Assembly (NCBI RefSeq): GCF_918797505.1
Contig: NC_092793.1
Coordinates: 79,481,912-79,545,911 of the forward strand
Reading direction: 5' to 3'
Source: Bemisia tabaci
Taxonomy: Eukaryota; Arthropoda; Insecta; Hemiptera; Aleyrodidae
DNA length: 64,000 nucleotides
Shown: one piece after another, positions 34,336 to 46,179 of the stretch
Layout of the letters: every line of letters begins with the position of its first letter
Position numbering within the stretch: position 1 is the first letter of the stretch
Position numbers and translations under genes: made by a program
Notes under the pieces: model-generated
What the model was told of the DNA's origin: nothing
Databases searched by the model: none
What the model saw: only the letters and a program-made list of their open reading frames with translations

Positions 34336-35150
34336 ATATTCTTTCTAAGAAAAGTTAGGAAAGTTTTCAATGTTCGCTTTTTTAGATTAAATGGACCATT
34401 ATACAAAATACAAATTTAAGCACTCTGATGTATGATTCTTCAATAGAATTTCACGCAGAACATGACTCGCGCAACGAAAACTACCAAAATCAACCTCTAG
34501 CTAAGATATTAACGTGTTTATTGTACATTGGTTACGGGAACTTTGAATTGCCCGGTCACAAGAAAAACAAACCCCTACGAGAGTCAAATTGCGCACTATA
34601 TACAACGGCTTTAGCAAACTTGTCAATCGAGCATCGTCTCCTTGGCACACTGTGTTGTTCAAAGTGTGTACTTTTATGCTTTTCATGAATAAATTCGACC
34701 TCTATGCTCATGAAAGAAAGAAGAATTTATTTGGTTAAATTGCACGCCAAACGTCACTATGATAGTCTCAGTAATATGGAAAAATGGCAACCTCAATCTT
34801 GACGCTAAGTTCAAGCTGTACGCACTTTGAACAACACAGTGTGCCAAAGAGACAATGCTCGATTGACAAGTTTGCTAAAGCCATTGTAGTGCGCAATTTG
34901 ACTCTCGTAGGGGTTTGCTTTTCTTATGACCGGGCAATTCAAAGTTCGCGTTACCAATGTACAATAAAAACGTTAATAACTTAGCTAGAGGTTGATTTCG
35001 GTAGTTTTCGATGCGCGAGTCATGTTCTGTATGAAATTTTGTTGAAGAATCATACGTTAGAGTGCTTAAATTCGTAACTTGTTTAATGGTCCATTTAATC
35101 TAAAAAAGTGAACGTAGAAAACTTTCCTAACTTTTCTTAGAAAGAATATT
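34336..35150. repeat. Palindrome with about 335-bp arms
   Basis: The left arm 34336-34671 and right arm 34818-35150 match along their length, through AATATTCTTTCTAAGAAAAG, ATTAAATGGACCATTA, CAGAACATGACTCGCG, GAATTGCCCGGTCA and GACAAGTTTGCTAAAGCC with their complements. The 146-bp spacer (GAATAAATTCGACCTC ... GGCAACCTCAATC) is not self-complementary. Diverged relatives of the spacer and inner arm lie at 43870-44040. No protein of note is encoded. Confidence 0.9.
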
Positions 35151-35244
35151 TTATCGGGAGAAACGAGGCAATGTTGGACTGCGCATGCGGCGTCGAAACA
35201 TAACATGGACATTTTAAGCCCCATTGTTCGATGTCGGGATTATC

Positions 35245-35650
35245 CTAACGCGAGTTCGAATAATCGCGCCGAACATGGTGCGGTCGGTTTCAAACGCATA
35301 TTGGCGCCTGCAAGGCTGTGGGAATACTTCACGCATTGCGCCAAACAGTGCGGTCGGCGTCAGACGCATATTAGCGCCTACAAGACTGCATGAATACTTC
35401 TCGCATTGCACCAAATGCAATGCGAGCGTTATTTGCGATAACTATTCGACCATCCGTATAGGCACATTGCCTCTAACTGGATTGAAGACGCATCACACTG
35501 TGAAGACAACTCGACACTCGACTGCGCTCTCTATCCTGGTTTGCGCGACGTTAAAATCGACGCATAACCAGGCTCACGCGTAATTTTTTTTGACGGTCCT
35601 TGCCCGGTTTTTACCAGAATCAAAGGGTGAATTGTATCTTAATTGCAACG
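35245..35650 (+). repeat. Dispersed repeat containing a dimer of a 65-bp 'GGCGCC' monomer, copy 1
   Basis: Two monomers follow each other: GCGGTCGGTTTCAAACGCAT with TTGGCGCCTGCAAGGC, then GCGGTCGGCGTCAGACGCAT with TTAGCGCCTACAAGAC. Each ends with AATACTTC-CGCATTGC. The following 250 bp (TATAGGCACATTGCC, GGTCCTTGCCCGGTTTTTAC) are also conserved. The whole block is repeated in reverse orientation at 49612-50040 with many substitutions. It may be a composite SINE or another non-autonomous element. Its class is unknown. Confidence 0.75.
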
Positions 35651-35654
35651 ATTC

Positions 35655-38510
35655 AGAAACTCAGACAATTTTTAAACGATGCAGGGATTCTGAAACTTCA
35701 TTCGCGTAAAATTAATTTTGGTTTAGTAAAAAGAAAACAGAACGAACGAAAATATCGTGTCATAATTTTCAATGCTTATATTTGAAATCATTTAGGAACC
35801 TGCAAGGAAACTCTTCAGAAAAACAGTGTGTGTACGCTTAGTTTTAAAAACGGTGATCAAAAATTAAACATAAAAAGTGGTTAATAACGTTGCAATCAGA
35901 GATAAATACGCTTCCTTTCGCGTGTACCCGTCGGCTTTTGAATCCATTCATATCTGAAATATCTTAAACATGGTTGTGTTTAAACACTTAAACAATAGAA
36001 ATGAAACTAAAAAAAAAAAAAAAAAAATGAAACTAAAAAAAAATTGTTGTGTTGCTATTTCTTATGCGTAGTTTTTTTCAGTTATTGGCGGCCGCATAGC
36101 AGCCATAGGCCCCTAGTTTTTATATAAAGCGAACACATATATTCAATTTTCACTCGCCATAGATCATGATTAAATTTCCACCTTTCTGCAGACTGAGTCA
36201 TAATAAAGCATCAATTTTGATTGCAAGTTCTCTGCATTGGTTGTTTCAATGGATATATATTGCGGAGAAAGTCCTGGCAAATAATACCATGTGCATAATG
36301 AATTGAGGGGAATAATACTGCCGAAGAGCTGGAAAACAAGGGAAGGTGAAAAGTAGCAGAATGAGCCGGAAATAAAATGGGAGCACTACCAACGAGCTCG
36401 TCTTAAAAAACAGTGATGCCAATTGTGGAAAATATGTATAATTTTAATCAAAATTCGACGCCTGCCTAAGATAGGGGCGTAACAACAATCAGCAATGAAC
36501 CCTGTGGTCCATATATTTTAAAGCTTTTCCGGGCTCATCTCAATGTGTAGTTTTGCCCTTTTGTTAGCCAAGCGACGAACTGTACGATTCAGGAAAAGAA
36601 AACAAGGAGGAAGAACAAACTGCAAAAGAAAATCTTTTGTGAAGTTAAAACAAGAAAGCATGGTCTAAAATTAATTATGATCCAACAAATGTCGTTTAGA
36701 GTTAACCTTTAAACTGATTAAAACAATTGATTCGATCCTTTTTACTTTCCTTCTTGTTTTTAATATATTGTGATTTATTTGGCGATCTTGTGTAATCAAT
36801 CTAAAAGTTAGCGGAAAATTCTCCACAGAAGTGCATAATATTTACTGAAGCCTATCAGCTTATCAGGCACTATCTTTATCATTTACCATTCTACCATCTT
36901 CAAACTAAACGTTCTCCAATCATGTGTTTAAACGGGTCAGCAGAATTTTTGTGCACATTATTGAATTAAATTCTGACCTTTTACAAAAAGGCTTTACTGT
37001 CCAGTATTTGGAAATGGACTCAGCTAGGTACTGAAACAAGAAGTCTTATGGATATCCTCACATTCGGAATCCCTCAGCTGTGAATTTCTAGAATTGAACG
37101 TTCTGATTTCAGAAGAAGTGGAGAAAAGTTTAAGAAAGAATCCCTTTTCATAAAGGGCCTTAGCTGATAGTAATGCAGAAAACAAAAAAAAATTAAACAC
37201 TTTTTACATATAAATATGCAGTTTTTAAATTAGCATGGTAGCAATTAGCATGCAAGTTTCCTGTCGATTACTAAATTTTAGTAATGCCAACCATTCATAG
37301 TTTCCGCTTCTGCTAGAACATCTTCTCTCCGAGCGAGGATAGGGTCCATTTTCTTGAGCCAGTTACAATATTATGTCTTCGAGTAATAACTGTTGATAGA
37401 GAAATAAACCGATGAAAAAAATATAACACAGTTTTTTGTGATGCATTTTGTGTTGAGCATAAGCATTTTTGCAATTTAATTATTTTTTAATGAAATTTCA
37501 AACTCTAAAGAAATCTCTGCAAATTTTATTTTAAAAAAAAACAGTTATTGATTTTTGGCCTAGTTTATAAACCTAGACATTTTGAAGCATACTTAAGTAT
37601 AATTTTATTGATTTATAGTATTATTTTCATATTTCGGTCTATGTTATTCATTGTTTAAATGAGGTTAAGTAATGTTATGAAACTTGATTTCAGTAATTCA
37701 ATTATTTTAAAATGCAAAATGTGTAAAAGTTGCAACGTGTAGACACAAAGTTATCCGGCTAAGGGGGAGGGAATGTCTTTAATATTTTTCTTGGCGACGC
37801 TATCGCCTCCCTCAAGAGCGTCTCTCCGCCCTATTCCGAGAAGTACTTCTCAGTTCCATCTCATTATGACTTCTTTTACATCCCTCCCGGAAAATTTCAT
37901 TGAATCTTCTGCGTGCCCCATTATAGTTTGCAACTCCTTAGCTTGTTATGCCCTCCCTGTTTTTCCCTCCGTCAACTTCACGTATCCTCCCCGCCATCTC
38001 TGCTTCTTCTTCTTCTTTTTACCTTCCTTCTCACCTTTTCTTTTATCGTGTTTTGTCTAGCTTCATTTGTATTCATTCCCATTACTTCCTCTCCATTCTC
38101 TCGTTTCTCTCGGCGGAAACAATATTATAGCGTGCCACCTCGGAGTTTTTGGCAGGTCTTCATTTTCAAGCGCCATCTCACCTTACCTTACACTCTTTTA
38201 GATGGGTGAAAGATTTTCCTTAGAAAGTGATGTGTGTTCTCACTTTTGTTTCTTTATTTACGCCATTTTATAAGTTACTCCCACTTTTCTTTAAAAAAAA
38301 AACAAAAAAAAACAAAAAAAAAACATAAGAACTGCTTTTGCAGCCCTCGCTTTGCGAATCCTAACCATCACAGTTCCATATCCTTCTACAAAGTTTTGTC
38401 AGGGAGTTGGGAATACCTCATTTCTCGTAAAATCCCCTGTCGCTATCTTTTTACTGAGCTTTCCCATCACCTCAATTCAGGAGAAATCTAATCAAGAATT
38501 TAAAAAAATT
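35655..38510. other. Spacer, no gene recognised
   Basis: AT-rich DNA with a run of A at 36010-36030, a hairpin-repeat relative at 36466-36580 (listed separately) and a pyrimidine-rich stretch at 37980-38045. No coding sequence is supported. Confidence 0.4.
36466..36580. mobile_element. Hairpin repeat, 'GGGGCGTAACTACACATTGA' family, inverted copy
   Basis: It contains ATAGGGGCGTAACAACAATC at one side and TTTCCGGGCTCATCTCAATG, TGTAGTTTTGCCC at the other. These match the reverse complement of the copy at 26083-26183. The stem is decayed. Confidence 0.55.
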
Positions 38511-38522
38511 AAAAATTTTTAA

Positions 38523-38669
38523 AACAAATTATCAACTCACTTGCGACGAATTTTTCCTTTGGCGGCAGACGCGTTTCGAGCTAAGTTCGGCTCATCATCG
38601 GTGCAACCTAGCTCGAAACGCGTCTACCGCCAAAGGTAAAATTCGTCGCAAGTGAGTCAATAATTTGTT
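38523..38669. mobile_element. Hairpin element with about 60-bp arms
   Basis: The arms 38523-38585 and 38610-38669 pair through ACTCACTTGCGACGAATTT, CCTTTGGCGG and GACGCGTTTCGAGCTA. The loop is about 24 bp (AGTTCGGCTCATCATCGGTG). The stem is nearly perfect. No function can be read from it. Confidence 0.85.
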
Positions 38670-38873
38670 GTAAAACATTCTAATTACGTGACTTGTGCGG
38701 AAATAGCTCCTTCATTTATATTAATCAAGAATTCATTTGTGCGTCATACGTTGGAGAGACGGGATGAACGCGGCAAATGAGCTATGGATGTATCGGGACT
38801 CGCCGGGATAAATTAAGAGATTTTGGAATAAATAAGAATAAGTCGAAACGTGAACGATGGATTCAGGATAAAT

Positions 38874-39472
38874 AAATATTGAGAAGGGTTTAATAGGAAT
38901 GAGCTATGATTGACGCGCCGCAGCCCGTGACAAGAAATGCAACAAAAAAACAATTTGAAAAGCGGGTAACAAGACTAATTTTCACGAATAAACCAAAACG
39001 TTTCGGCTGAAAACTCAGCCTTCCTTAGTTGGATAAAATAGTAAAAAGAAAAATGGTAAAATCTAAAATAATACCTGGCCGTACCTTTCAAAGCGAGAAA
39101 GTTGAGAATGAGAACATTCTCGTTTTGAAAGGTACGTCCACGTACTATTTCAGATTTTACCATTTTTCTTTTTACTATTTTATCCAACTAAGGAAGACTG
39201 AGTTTTCAGCCGAAACGTTTTATTAAATATTGAGAAGAGTTTAATATGAATGCGCTATGATTGACGCTCCGCAGCCCGTGACAAGAAATAAAACAAAACA
39301 ATTTAAAAAGCGGGTAACAAGGCTGATTTTCACGAATAAAACCAAACCGTTTCGGCTGAAAACTCAGCCTTCCTCAGTTGGATATATTAGTAAAAAGAAA
39401 AATGGTAAAAATCTGAAATAGTACTTGGCTGTGCCTTTCAAAGCGAGAAAGTTGAGAATGAGAACATTTCCG
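38874..39472. repeat. 350-bp direct duplication enclosing a palindrome
   Basis: The sequence from TAAATATTGAGAAG at 38874 through AAAGCGAGAAAGTTGAGAAT near 39110 occurs again from 39224 to about 39465, with about 5% differences and small indels. Between the copies lies the second half of a palindrome (38996-39099 against 39117-39221), so the order is A - B - B' - A - B. The arms carry GTTTCGGCTGAAAACTCAGC and AGTAAAAAGAAAAATGG. Confidence 0.85.
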
Positions 39473-40465
39473 TCAAGGCAACCAATGTCAGTTTCTCTCT
39501 GAAATATGCCAAAATTAGTGGATTTTTACTGCAAAGCGTAGTCCAAATTTCCGTCTGTTTCTCCATGTATGATAATGACGATGCGGTGACAGGTTGACAC
39601 TCTCTTTCCTTCACATGCGTGCTTACCTGCACTCAAATCTCCGCCATTCTGTTTTCCACGACGCGATTCAATCTTTTTTATAAGCATATCGGCACTTCGT
39701 TTGTCTAGTTTTTGCATTCACGTCATGAACTTTCGTCACGATGCTAAGTGAAGGCTCCTTTGCAAACGAGATCTAATGGTTTCTATTTCCGCCCATCAGA
39801 GAAAAAAAAAAACACATAAATGGAGACCCGAGGTTCACTAAGGCGCAAAACGTCCATCAACCTCAGCAGCTCTCCAAGAATTCTAGCCGGGACGTAGGAA
39901 AGAGTGCAAAAATGAATCGTTACGCACACTTTTCGGGAGTTTTTTTCTCTTCTTTTTTTGATTATTTCAGTATTCAATTTCTAGAGTCCAAGGACAAAAA
40001 CTGAAGTGCTCAGTAATATCAGAGTAGGGAACTTAGTGTTATTTTATACTTAGCGGAGTCATCATGGTGTAGGTGGCGGAGGATATGATGTATCACCGAA
40101 CTTTACTTCTCATGGTGAGTAGACCACAATTTTTGGCTTAATTCACTTAGGCGTTTAAGCGAGCATATAAAAAATTTTCGGTACTAAACGGCATGAGGTC
40201 CAAATACCAGGGCACACCAAGATTTCATGAAATTCCCTGTTAGACGTGTGCACTTTACGCAGTATGGCCGCGCCATTTCTTTTTTGGATTTTACTTTAAG
40301 CTAAAATTAACATCAAATTCGAATACTCCTGGTCAAAATAACGGGCTGCAGTGAATCGCGTGACGAGTCGTCAGTGCAAAGACATTTTAGAATTTTCGTC
40401 TCATAATCTGAACTGCAATATTTTTGTATGGACGCATGGTTGTATTATTTTGTTCTCTTTGGCGT

Positions 40466-40640
40466 TTTGAGTTCTTATTTTCCTTTCTCTCTCCTCTTCC
40501 TTTCTTCTCTGCAACTCCTGTTTACTCACCAATATTTCTCTTTTTTTCTTCTATCTTTTTGTTCTTTCCTCTCGGTTCTCTCTCTTTTCTATTCTTGATC
40601 ACCTTCCTCTTTTCACCTTTTTTTTTATATTATTGTGTCT
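40466..40640. repeat. Pyrimidine-rich tract
   Basis: The plus strand is almost all C and T (TTCCTTTCTCTCTCCTCTTC and similar) with few purines. It resembles the longer tract at 41130-41490 and lies on the same strand. Confidence 0.8.
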
Positions 40641-40719
40641 GAAATGAATTCGCCGACAGAGACCGTCTGACTATTATATACGGCATGATAAAACGATAAT
40701 AATCGACATTAAGGGAGGC

Positions 40720-41060
40720 TATGTTGCTTGAACTAAAAATTGAAGACAAACCGATATTGCATTTAAGAAACCTCCTCCCGTTTCGTAGGAAACTCTTTTA
40801 GTGTGCATCCCGCTTTAGATTGCCAAATCATGGAGATACTACTATTCGACCATGTGAGAGCTCATGTTGCCTACGCCAAAAATTGAAGGCAAGCTGACTG
40901 GGGTTTAAGTAACATTTTCCAGTTTGGAAGCAGTGTATTTTTGGGGTGAGCGCTGAGCTGAGCAGGCTAGTCACTTTACGACGATACCACTGTTCGACCA
41001 CGTGGGAGCTTGTGTTGCCAGTGCTAATATTGAAGGCGAACTGATATAGCGTTATTACAA
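40720..41060. repeat. 145-bp satellite-like monomers, three diverged copies (reverse orientation)
   Basis: ATTGAAG(A/G)C(A/G)A(A/G)C(C/T)GA recurs near 40735, 40880 and 41027, each preceded by a GTTGC block. The last two are also preceded by ACTATTCGACCATGTGAGAG or ACTGTTCGACCACGTGGGAG. These are the reverse complement of the monomers at 18990-19475 and have the same spacing. Confidence 0.7.
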
Positions 41061-41129
41061 TGTATCCCCGTTTGGTAAAAATCTACTTCTTATTGTTATG
41101 TTTCGAATAAGCGTGGAATCTCACGATGA

Positions 41130-41490
41130 AACAACTATTCAACTTCATTTTCACTTCTATCTCTTTAATCTCCCTCTTTCTCTTACCTTCTTCTTATTTC
41201 TAATTTCTGCTTCACTGTTACTTTCTTTCTTCCTCTTGTTTTCATCTTCTTTTTATGCATTCTCTCCTTTATTTTCTTCGCTTTTCTTCATCTTCTTTTC
41301 TCTCCTTCGTGTTTTTCTCTTTTCTTCATCTTCTTTTCTCTTCTCTTTTTTCTGCTGCTTATCTGTCATCTTCCTCCGTTCCTTCCCCTTTTAATCCTCT
41401 CTCCTTTTTTCCATTTCATCTTTCCTTTATCTTCTTCTTCTTTCTCCTATCATATTTTTTGTTTCTCTTTTCATCTTCTTCCATTGCGAT
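41130..41490. repeat. Long pyrimidine-rich tract
   Basis: About 350 bp of plus-strand sequence composed mainly of TTC, CTT and TCT. Open frames across it (98 and 104 codons, rich in Phe, Ser and Leu) are an effect of composition, not genes. Such purine/pyrimidine asymmetry can support triplex DNA. Confidence 0.85.
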
Positions 41491-41864
41491 AATGTTGATT
41501 TGTTTTTCTTGTGCAAAGTATTTACTATATTTACAAGTAAGTGCGGAAGTTTTGAAACGCCACAGTTGAGATTCATGATCTTGTTGTTTAGCCCTTGTAT
41601 GCGCCCATAAGCCAGGTCAAATTGACCCGAGACTTGCTACATACATGTACCCCGCTTACATGTACGGAGTCGGTGCATACGAGTTTTTGATGTAGGTCTG
41701 TAAATATATCGTAAAAAGAAAATCAGACGTTGAAGAAAAAACACAAAAAAATCTTGTGTCATAACAGCCGAGGATAAGAGAAACGCATTCAGGCCTCGTT
41801 TCCTAAATTTTTCTCCCGAATCTGAGCAACACCAGCACCTCTTAAGCAGCATTCTGCCACCATT

Positions 41865-42112
41865 CGCTAAGGAAGAACGCCGTATGAACATTCGAGAGTT
41901 GCCAAATTTCCCTCGATAAAATGTTGATTTTTGTGGAAAGATATGAATATTTGTCCTTTAAAATTTCAGGAACTCTAGGTGAAATTGCGAACAAAATTAT
42001 CTGAAAAATTGGAAGAAAAATATTCATAAGTTTACCAGTAAATACGTGTTTTATCAAAGGAAATTTGGCAACGCCTAAAGGTTCACATGGCGTTCTGCCT
42101 TAGCACGCAGGC
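41865..42112. mobile_element. MITE, 'CTGCCGTGCTAAGG' family
   Basis: The left side has CGCTAAGGAAGAACGCCGTA with its first bases replaced (CCATT). The right side is GGCGTTCTGCCTTAGCACGC. GAGAGTTGCCAAATTTCCCT and GGAAATTTGGCAACGCC mark the subterminal parts. The sub-terminal ATGAACATTCGAGAG variant is shared with the copies at 61098 and 62645, a second subfamily. Confidence 0.85.
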
Positions 42113-42114
42113 AG

Positions 42115-43800
42115 CATTGCTAGTTAACGCCTCGTGCGATATTGTATTTTTCTGCATGTTTCTCATCAAATTCACCACATTTCAGGTATTCCTCGCTTGC
42201 GAGGTGAATGCAGAGTCTTTTCTAATCAACCGATCAGATGTCACACAAGATGACCAAGGTATTCCAGCAAGGCATGTGTCGGTGAGTATCAACTTTTTTT
42301 CAGTTAAAACACTTAAAAATCATGTATTACAAAAAAAATAATAAACTAAAGAAAAAAATAAAAATCATCATTGGTAAACGCACTTCATACGGCGAAAAAT
42401 GTATGGCTCTATAAACCGATTACTGGCTCATATGGAACACCAGTCGTAAATGAACTAAATGATTCTCCGTCTGTGAACCATACTAAGGTGTCTCGTACCA
42501 TACTACGGCATATATACCATCCATCATTCAGGTATATGTGTTATTATTATATGTTGTCTTTACTACCATTAGTGGTGTTCCACATAAACCACTAATTTGT
42601 TCAGAGCGCCACAGCTTTTTATAAGTGACGCCTATCTGCTTCAATGAAAGCCGAAATAATACGTCGCGACTTTGCGAATCAGTTGTTTGTGTCTCCTGTA
42701 GATTTGATATGTTGGCGCTTGTGACATTTCAGGGACAAAGTCTGTCTTTTTGACCAAACTTTAAAATAATCACCCTCCTGAAAATTTTCAATCTTGCATA
42801 TGAAATAGTGGGGTATCAGGAAACGAGTAACCGAGTTCGTGCATATCAGTAAAAAGAATTACTATGTGAATGCCGAGAAAGGTCGCACGCAACTCGATTA
42901 TTCAAGTAATTAGGCTTTTACAACGCACACATTTTTTGCGCATGTTTCCTGAGTCTCTAAACTAACTCCTGACGTAAGTGCAATCATCATGCGTATTAAT
43001 ACGAAAAGTGACGATCAAGTTGGCAGATAACGGAAGAAATACACGAGACATGAGGTGCCGTGAAATATTCTATGAAACTCTATACGAGGCTGCAAAATTC
43101 ATTAAAACAATGAAATATTAGTTTCAGAGGATAGGTATGCGCACAAGCACTTAGGCACTTTGAAAAATCTGTGTTTTCTTTCATTTAATTTTCAATTTGC
43201 TGAGAATGTGGGACGCAATACATAAAACTGATCGAATTGAGTAGAAAAGAATGAAGTATGCATTTTAGGAAAAAACTAATTAGAGGTGTTTTTGAGCTCA
43301 GTGAGTTGTAAAGCTCCAGTCAGAGATTCAGAGTCGGAAGAAAAGAAAACAATGTATTTGAAAATATTTGATGATCTTTACCTCTTACATTGAGTCAAAT
43401 GATGAAATCAAAATTCACATTTTCCTCAGATTATTCTTAATAAGCGGTTGATTATCATAGATGAATTTGGTCCAAATGATGTCTTAATCAGTTTGAAAGT
43501 GCATTTCGTGCGATTTTACATGGTCTACTTATTTGGTTTGTGCAACGTGGTAAAGTTGGTCGGGTCAATTGGATCGCGGTCGAACATTTGGGTCTCAATT
43601 TGAGGCCGGCCGATTGGGCCATGCATGACCTATGCGACCGGTACGACCTAATCGGGTGATTATTGAAATGAAAAGAAAGAGCAATAAACAAAAAAGGTAC
43701 CATTTGACCATCCAGCATCCTCATTGACAAGGACTTAAATTACCACTACCTAAGTCGCGAATTAAAGCATTATGGTATTTGTTTTTTCATCAAAATTCCA
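42115..43800. other. Spacer, no gene recognised
   Basis: No frame with a domain and no repeat matching elsewhere was found. Confidence 0.4.
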
Positions 43801-43869
43801 TGTAGAACACGATTTATATACAACAAAAATAACTGAAGGTAACCCCTAACCATTCGATAGCCGTTTTCA

Positions 43870-44040
43870 AGAATAAATTTCAACCTCCTGATCATAGGAA
43901 AAACGATAATGTATTTGAGTGAAATCGCACACTAAACGTTACAATGGCAGTCTTTGCAGTATATAAAAATATGACATTCTCGATTTCGGCGCTTTGCCTC
44001 AAATATTTCACGTCTTACTTCCATCTTGAACAACACAGGC
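43870..44040. repeat. Diverged relative of the 34.3-35.2 kb palindrome
   Basis: AATAAATTTCAACCTCCTGA, GTGAAATCGCACACTAAACG and TTGAACAACACAGGCTC line up in order with AATAAATTCGACCTC, TTAAATTGCACGCCAAACG and TTGAACAACACAGTG at 34687-34848. Only the spacer and the beginning of the right arm are represented. Confidence 0.55.
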
Positions 44041-44300
44041 TCGGAAATAATTTGCTTCTGATGAACCTTTCAAACCATTATACACTGATAAAAATATGTG
44101 TGTTCTTGGGTAACTTTTGGTCAACACAGGAGGTGAAACACGAACCAACCCAAATTTTGTGTTGATTTTGGTACAGTTTGCGGTGAAATTAGTGGAGAAA
44201 ACAATCGAGGGACAAGAAAACCACAGAGTAAATCGAAAGCTTGGGTATTAACCAAATTTTTGGGTCGAGTTTTCTCTCTGTGTATGATACGTGATATGAT

Positions 44301-45836
44301 TTCAGGGGACTCCGGTTATAGGTCATTTCGTCAACGATTTTTGTCCGCGCACCTGTTTTTTCCAGTAATTTACGTTCACGCGTTTTTTCGGCACGGGAGT
44401 TTTGGTCCACGTGCCAGTTGAGACCCAAAGTTAATTGGCCCACATGTAAATACAAACGACCATTGCTCACGACGTTTTTGAATGAAAATGTATAATGTCT
44501 TGGAAGAATGAGGGTTTGCTTGTTTTTTTGTTTTGTCTGTTTGGTCCAACGGAGAATAATATATAGTTGAGAGTTTTGGTAAAAATGGGGGAGCGTCAAT
44601 TTCATGAGACAAAATTCACTAAAACTCTCTACACCTCTTTGGTGTAACAGGACTTAATTATCTTTCAAGAAATTCCCACCTTGTTATACCTGAACCGGAT
44701 AAACCTCTATATTTGCCTCAGCTAAGGCTCTTAGATTTTTCCTATGTACGATAAGTATCTTGATTTATTTTGCGAGGAATGATCTATACTTTTAAAGGAT
44801 GCCTGTCATTCTTAATACGTTCAATTTCGTATAATACTGTGCAACACCTCTGTTGTGAAATAGTTGCTTCAGGCGCCGCCGCACGGCGGGCGGGCGGCCA
44901 GCTCGAAACGCGCATTGGCGCCTACAAACCTAAGTGGATACTTCAAGCATTGCGCGATGCGTGAAGTATCCACTTAGGTTTGTAGGCGGCAGTGAGCCTC
45001 TCGCGCTGGCAGCACACCGCTCCACTCTGTTAGGCGTTAATATTTATACTCGCATAGTCAGCGTTTTTTAACTCATGATTTTGAAATGTTTGCACACTCT
45101 GCATTGATTATTCTCATTTAAATTGATGGGATAAAATATGTATCAATTTATTAAAGGAGAATACTAATATAATGTGTGCTTTTTAAATATTGGTGGTTCC
45201 GTGTCAAATTTAATGATTTCCAAAGCACTTTAATTTTTTTCTTTTACATTTTGTGCTCTTATTGTGCTGCAGCGAGGTTTAAGCGCAACCAAACGCTCAA
45301 AATTTGACGTATTTGACTCTAAAAGATCGATGCACAAATGGGTTAAAACTAAAGATTGCGTGCTTCTAGGTTTGTGTCCTCTTTTATTCATGTTTGCAGT
45401 TTCTGTTGGCACAACCACGGCTCATTGAGATTGATTTCGCTTGGAAAAGGTTTTATTAATATTTGCCACGTTTTAAAAATATAAATGTTCTCAAAATGAA
45501 GTAATAATTTCGTAAAGAAAAAATAAAAAAAGGACCTATACATATGTGAGGTATATTGTACATCGAATATTTTAAGGATAGAAATAAAAACCAAATATTC
45601 ACCAATGACAATTTAAAAAGATGATCCAAAAGGATTTCATTTAGTAAATGAGCAACCATAACAACACCTCTTTCTCTCTCAATTTCTCATTTCCATATTG
45701 TCAATATAATTTTACATACCGACTAAAATATAACGCTTGGACCAAGTCACTGTTGCTTATTTTACGTGTGGGCGTAATCTACTGGACGAAAAAGGTGCGC
45801 GGACAAAAAATCGTTGACAAAATGTCCTGAAACCGT
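44301..45836. mobile_element. About 1.5 kb element bounded by 100-bp inverted repeats
   Basis: The left terminal region (44301-44415) reads GGTCATTTCGTCAACGATTT, TTGTCCGCGCACCT and CCAGTAATTTACG. The right one (45738-45836) is its complement (AAAAATCGTTGACAAAATGT, AGGTGCGCGGACAA). The interior is AT-rich, holds a 65-bp-monomer hairpin at 44918-44988, and has no transposase frame. The long frame 44189-44605 on the minus strand merely reads through the terminal repeat. Its superfamily is undetermined. Confidence 0.65.
44875..44990. repeat. Hairpin made of two inverted 'GGCGCCTACAA' monomers
   Basis: AACGCGCATTGGCGCCTACA continues to ACCTAAGTGGATACTTCA, then turns around at GCGCGATGCG and reads back as TGAAGTATCCACTTAGGTTT and GTAGGCGGC. 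The arm is related to the 65-bp monomer at 35245-35650 and 49612-50040 but here is arranged head to head. Confidence 0.8.
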
Positions 45837-46179
45837 AGACCTCCTGCTCCTCTTGAGAGCGGCAAATTGAAATTTTTCGTAACGAATAGTAAATAAACAC
45901 TTCGATATCTAGGCTGGAAATTGATTTCAGCAATTATTTTCATCACACTAATCGTATTCTATGTGAATTTGCCGAGAGGAAACTTGTATCACAGTGCTTA
46001 AATTAATACCGTGCCTACTATGGTACAAAGGCCGGGCACGGTGTACGCGGCAGGCTCATTTCGCAAAGTCCCAGGAATCGTCGTTTCCTGGACGAAGGAA
46101 CGTATCTCCATTCCAAGGTTGCAAAATTGACTCGAATAAGTTTGTTCAAAATTGTTGTATTTTTGTGACTGTTGCATGG

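Noticed and set aside
41098..41569. Overlapping frames of about 100 codons rich in Phe, Ser and Leu
   Set aside because: They only translate the pyrimidine-rich tract, where stop codons are rare on that strand.
44189..44605. 138-codon minus-strand frame
   Set aside because: Half of it reads through the terminal inverted repeat of the 44.3-45.8 kb element, and the rest has no domain.
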